DNA of 64,000 bases from Ferrimonas sediminicola (lineage in GTDB: Bacteria; Pseudomonadota; Gammaproteobacteria; Enterobacterales; Shewanellaceae): assembly GCF_005116715.1 (NCBI RefSeq), contig NZ_SWCI01000005.1:239078-303077 (forward strand). Reading direction: 5' to 3'. A program made the translations under genes and the position numbers. Positions 61,818 to 64,000 of this stretch are shown here, piece after piece (within the stretch, counting starts at the first letter, position 1; the number at the start of each line of letters is the position of its first letter). The notes beneath the pieces are model-generated. The model saw only the letters and a program-made list of their open reading frames with translations, searched no databases and was not told where the DNA came from.

Positions 61818-62801
61818 TTACTTGAGGTAGGGTTTGGCCAACTCATGGTGAGCCAGCACCGCATCCTTGTACTCCACCTTGAGCTGCTGCACCAGGTTGG
61901 CCACCGTGGGAATGTCCTTGATCGCACCCACCCCCTGACCAGCGGACCAGATCTTCGACCAGGCGCCCCCCTGCTTCTCGCCGGGTGTCAGTTCCTGGCC
62001 GAAATCGATCCCGGCTTTGGGCGCCAACTCGTCGGGATTCAGCCCGGCATTGACGATGCTCTCCTTGAGGAAGTTGGCCGCCACTCCGGAGATGTTCGGG
62101 GTATAGAGGATGTCGGCGGCGCTGGCGCACTGGATCATCTTCTTGTGGCCCGGATCGGCAGTGGACTCCTGGGTATTGATAAACCGGGAGCCCATGTAGG
62201 CCAGGTCCGCCCCCATCTGCTGTGCGGCGGCGATGTCCTGGCCGCTGGAGATGGCCCCCGCCAGCAACAGGGTACCCTGGAACAGCTGACGAACCTCCGC
62301 CAGCAGGGCAAAGGGACTCAGGGTGCCGGCGTGGCCACCGGCCCCGGCGGCCACCAAGATCAGCCCGTCAACACCGGTGGCGGCCGCCTTGCGGGCGTGA
62401 CGCACCGTGGTCACATCGTGGAACACCAGACCACCATACTCATGCACCCGCTCCACCAGTTCGGGCACCGCCCCCAGGGAGGTGATGACGATCGGCACCT
62501 TGTGCTTGATGCACAATTGAAGATCCGCCTCCAGACGGGGGTTGGATGCGTGGACTATCAGGTTAACCGCGTAGGGGGCCACCCGGGCCCCGGCGCCGTA
62601 GCCGTGTTTGGCCAGCGCCTCGTTGATGGTGATCAACCACTGCTCAAACCCCTCGCTGGTGCGCTGGTTGAGGGCGGGGAAACTGCCGACGACCCCGCTC
62701 TTACAGGTTTCGATCACCAGATCCGGCCCCGACGCCAGAAACATGGGGGCGGCAACGGCCGGAAGCTGCAGGGTCTTCTGCAGCAGACTTGGCAGTGACA
62801 T
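61818..62801 (-). CDS. Nitronate monooxygenase-like FMN enzyme
   Basis: A 327-residue TIM-barrel flavoprotein of the 2-nitropropane dioxygenase family. PAVAAPMFLASGPDLVIE is the N-terminal FMN-binding signature, NLIVHASNPRLEADL a middle strand, and VAAGAGGHAGTLSPFALLAEVR the GGHxG motif with the catalytic-type His. LLLAGAISSGQDIAAAQQMGADLAYMGSRF forms the phosphate-binding site. The ATG at 62801 follows GGAGAATGCACC. Members of this family vary in substrate; some act as NADH:quinone reductases. Confidence 0.88.
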   Translation of the reverse strand: MSLPSLLQKTLQLPAVAAPMFLASGPDLVIETCKSGVVGSFPALNQRTSEGFEQWLITINEALAKHGYGAGARVAPYAVNLIVHASNPRLEADLQLCIKHKVPIVITSLGAVPELVERVHEYGGLVFHDVTTVRHARKAAATGVDGLILVAAGAGGHAGTLSPFALLAEVRQLFQGTLLLAGAISSGQDIAAAQQMGADLAYMGSRFINTQESTADPGHKKMIQCASAADILYTPNISGVAANFLKESIVNAGLNPDELAPKAGIDFGQELTPGEKQGGAWSKIWSAGQGVGAIKDIPTVANLVQQLKVEYKDAVLAHHELAKPYLK

Positions 62802-62956
62802 GGTGCATTCTCCAAAAAACACTCGGACACATTGTTACCAAGCTGAACTTAGCGGGCAAATTAGCGGTTCTTCATACTTATAAATGGGTTCTCTTTGGTT
62901 ATGGAACCCGGCTGCTGTTATAATCCGCGCCCCAATAGATTATCGAGACCCAGCCC

Positions 62957-63328
62957 ATGCCCCTGACCGAAGAACAGATTAACGACTTCTACCGTCTGAC
63001 CAGCAAAGAGCGCTTTGCCCAGTTCGTGGCACAGGCGCAGGAGAAGCAGGTAGTGTGGACCCTGGCCAACGATCAGGGCTGTGTGCTGGTGGACACCGGC
63101 GAGGAGCAGTGCCTGCTGCTGTGGCATGACGAAGATCTGGCGGAGAGCTGGGCAACCGAGGAGTACCAAGGCTGCCGCGCCATGGGGATCCCCCTGGACG
63201 ACTTCCTGGCCAAGTGGGTGCCCGGCATGACTCAGGACGGCTTCGACGTGGCCCTAGTGCCCACCCGCGCCGGCGAAGGGGAGGTGATGTCCCCGGAAGA
63301 GTTGGCCGGTGAACTGACCGCCGAATGA
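62957..63328 (+). CDS. DUF2750 family protein
   Basis: A 123-residue soluble protein: LTEEQINDFYRLTSKERFAQFVAQAQEKQVVWTLAND, LLLWHDEDLAESWA, then MGIPLDDFLAKWVPGMTQDGFDVAL. This layout matches the DUF2750 family common in Vibrio and Shewanella. Function is unknown. It ends with an acidic tail and a strong terminator, after which array D begins. Confidence 0.87.
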   Translation: MPLTEEQINDFYRLTSKERFAQFVAQAQEKQVVWTLANDQGCVLVDTGEEQCLLLWHDEDLAESWATEEYQGCRAMGIPLDDFLAKWVPGMTQDGFDVALVPTRAGEGEVMSPEELAGELTAE

Positions 63329-63332
63329 GATG

Positions 63333-63358
63333 AAAACGGGGCCCTGGGCCCCGTTTTC
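63333..63358 (+). terminator. Terminator of the DUF2750 gene
   Basis: AAAACGGGGCC / GGCCCCGTTTT around a short loop, then CGTTTG. Confidence 0.9.
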
Positions 63359-63459
63359 GTTTGGGAGTGCTGCCTGCCGCAATGACCCTTTCGGGCTTGC
63401 CATCGCCCGCAATACAATTCGAAATAGCCAACCTCAAGCTTCCGATAAATCATTTGAAC

Positions 63460-64000
63460 TGTGCGAACCAAGACACTGGGCTCCGGCGTTCGCCGGAGTG
63501 ACCGTGCCAGGGGAAGCCACCGTGGAGAAAGCTGGCTCTGTGCGAATCTGCGAGCTTTCGTGATCGGGCCGCCCTTTACAGACAGACTCCCGACCCACAC
63601 AACAGCCGGCAACAGGGTGCTCCCAATCCCGCTCGCACCCTCGTCTCCCTGGCGGACGCCAGGGTCCAGTGGCTTTGTCATCCCTCTACGTTCACCCGAG
63701 GCATGTCGGCAGAGACTCAGGCGGTGGGCTCTAAGACACTGGGCTCCGGCCTGCGCCGGAGTGACCGTGCCAGGGGAAGCCACCGTGGAGAAAGCTGGCT
63801 CTGTGCGAATCTGCGAGCTTTGGTGATCGGGCCGCCCTTAACAGACAGACTCCCGGCCCACACAACAGCCGGCAACAGGGTGCTCCCAATCCCGCTCGCA
63901 CCCTCGTCTCCCTGGCGGACGCCAGGGTCCAGTGGCTTTGTCATCCCTCTACGTTCACCCGAGGCATGTCGGCAGAGACTCAGGCGGTGGGCTCTAAGAC
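63460..64000 (+). repeat. REPIN/BIME-like tandem array D (continues past window end)
   Basis: H2' starts at 63481 and 63744 and H1' at 63647 and 63910. The period is 263 bp, with 97-bp H1'-H2' spacing and 166-bp linkers of the class found in arrays A and B. The sequence is still in repeat at base 64000, so more units are expected beyond the window. Confidence 0.9.

Overview
The window reads as a stretch of chromosome from a GC-rich, free-living gammaproteobacterium, most likely a Ferrimonas/Shewanella-type member of the Alteromonadales. This is inferred from the conserved gene order gsk-hemH-adk-cnoX-htpG...recR-ybaB-dnaX-apt, the perM/tusA-like/bepA/arsC/DUF2069 cluster, a napDAB nitrate reductase, cry-DASH with an iron-sulfur photolyase, and the protein sequences themselves. 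No rRNA, tRNA, CRISPR, insertion sequence or prophage was seen.

Layout. 1-13 kb: end of csiV, acylphosphatase, ycfP, serine deaminase, queE, perM, a TusA-like protein, the periplasmic protease/chaperone bepA, arsC, a DUF2069 membrane protein, a large lipoprotein with an HExxH site, hda, DUF2066 and uraA. 13-21 kb: upp, purMN, nagD, an M28 lipoprotein peptidase, a Spo0M-like protein and asnB; salvage and de novo nucleotide genes lie together. 21-30 kb: a napDAB-porin transcription unit flanked by two paralogous CSS-EAL cyclic-di-GMP phosphodiesterase-like membrane proteins, with a NarP-like operator before napD. 30-37 kb: an outer-membrane DUF3943 protein, phospholipase A (pldA), a chemoreceptor, and two overlapping photolyase/cryptochrome genes. 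37-51 kb: nucleotide and heme housekeeping (gsk, hemH, adk), chaperones (cnoX, htpG with a sigma-32 promoter), recR-ybaB-dnaX-apt and a lone receiver-domain protein. 51-54 kb: a copper-type RiPP operon hvfABC (precursor with 12 EGKCG motifs, DUF692 enzyme, DUF2063 partner). 54-64 kb: dusC, a 1086-residue Ig-like lipoprotein, a dicarboxylate/amino acid symporter, a nitronate monooxygenase-like protein and a DUF2750 protein.

The most distinctive feature is a family of tandem arrays of paired palindromes (REPIN/BIME-like) at about 44.3-45.6, 54.7-56.0, 61.0-61.65 and 63.5-64.0 kb. Each array lies just downstream of a gene and always in the same orientation relative to that gene. The unit is two 18-bp palindromes 88-97 bp apart, joined by three classes of linker; array A has an exact 260-bp period. 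Array A abuts, and may have truncated, a LuxR-like protein that has no DNA-binding domain. Other strong observations are a complete programmed -1 frameshift cassette in dnaX (SD-like element, A AAA AAG, stem-loop) and the 12-repeat HvfA precursor with an attenuator-like hairpin before its modification genes. All function names come from reading the sequence from memory of protein families; no search was run.
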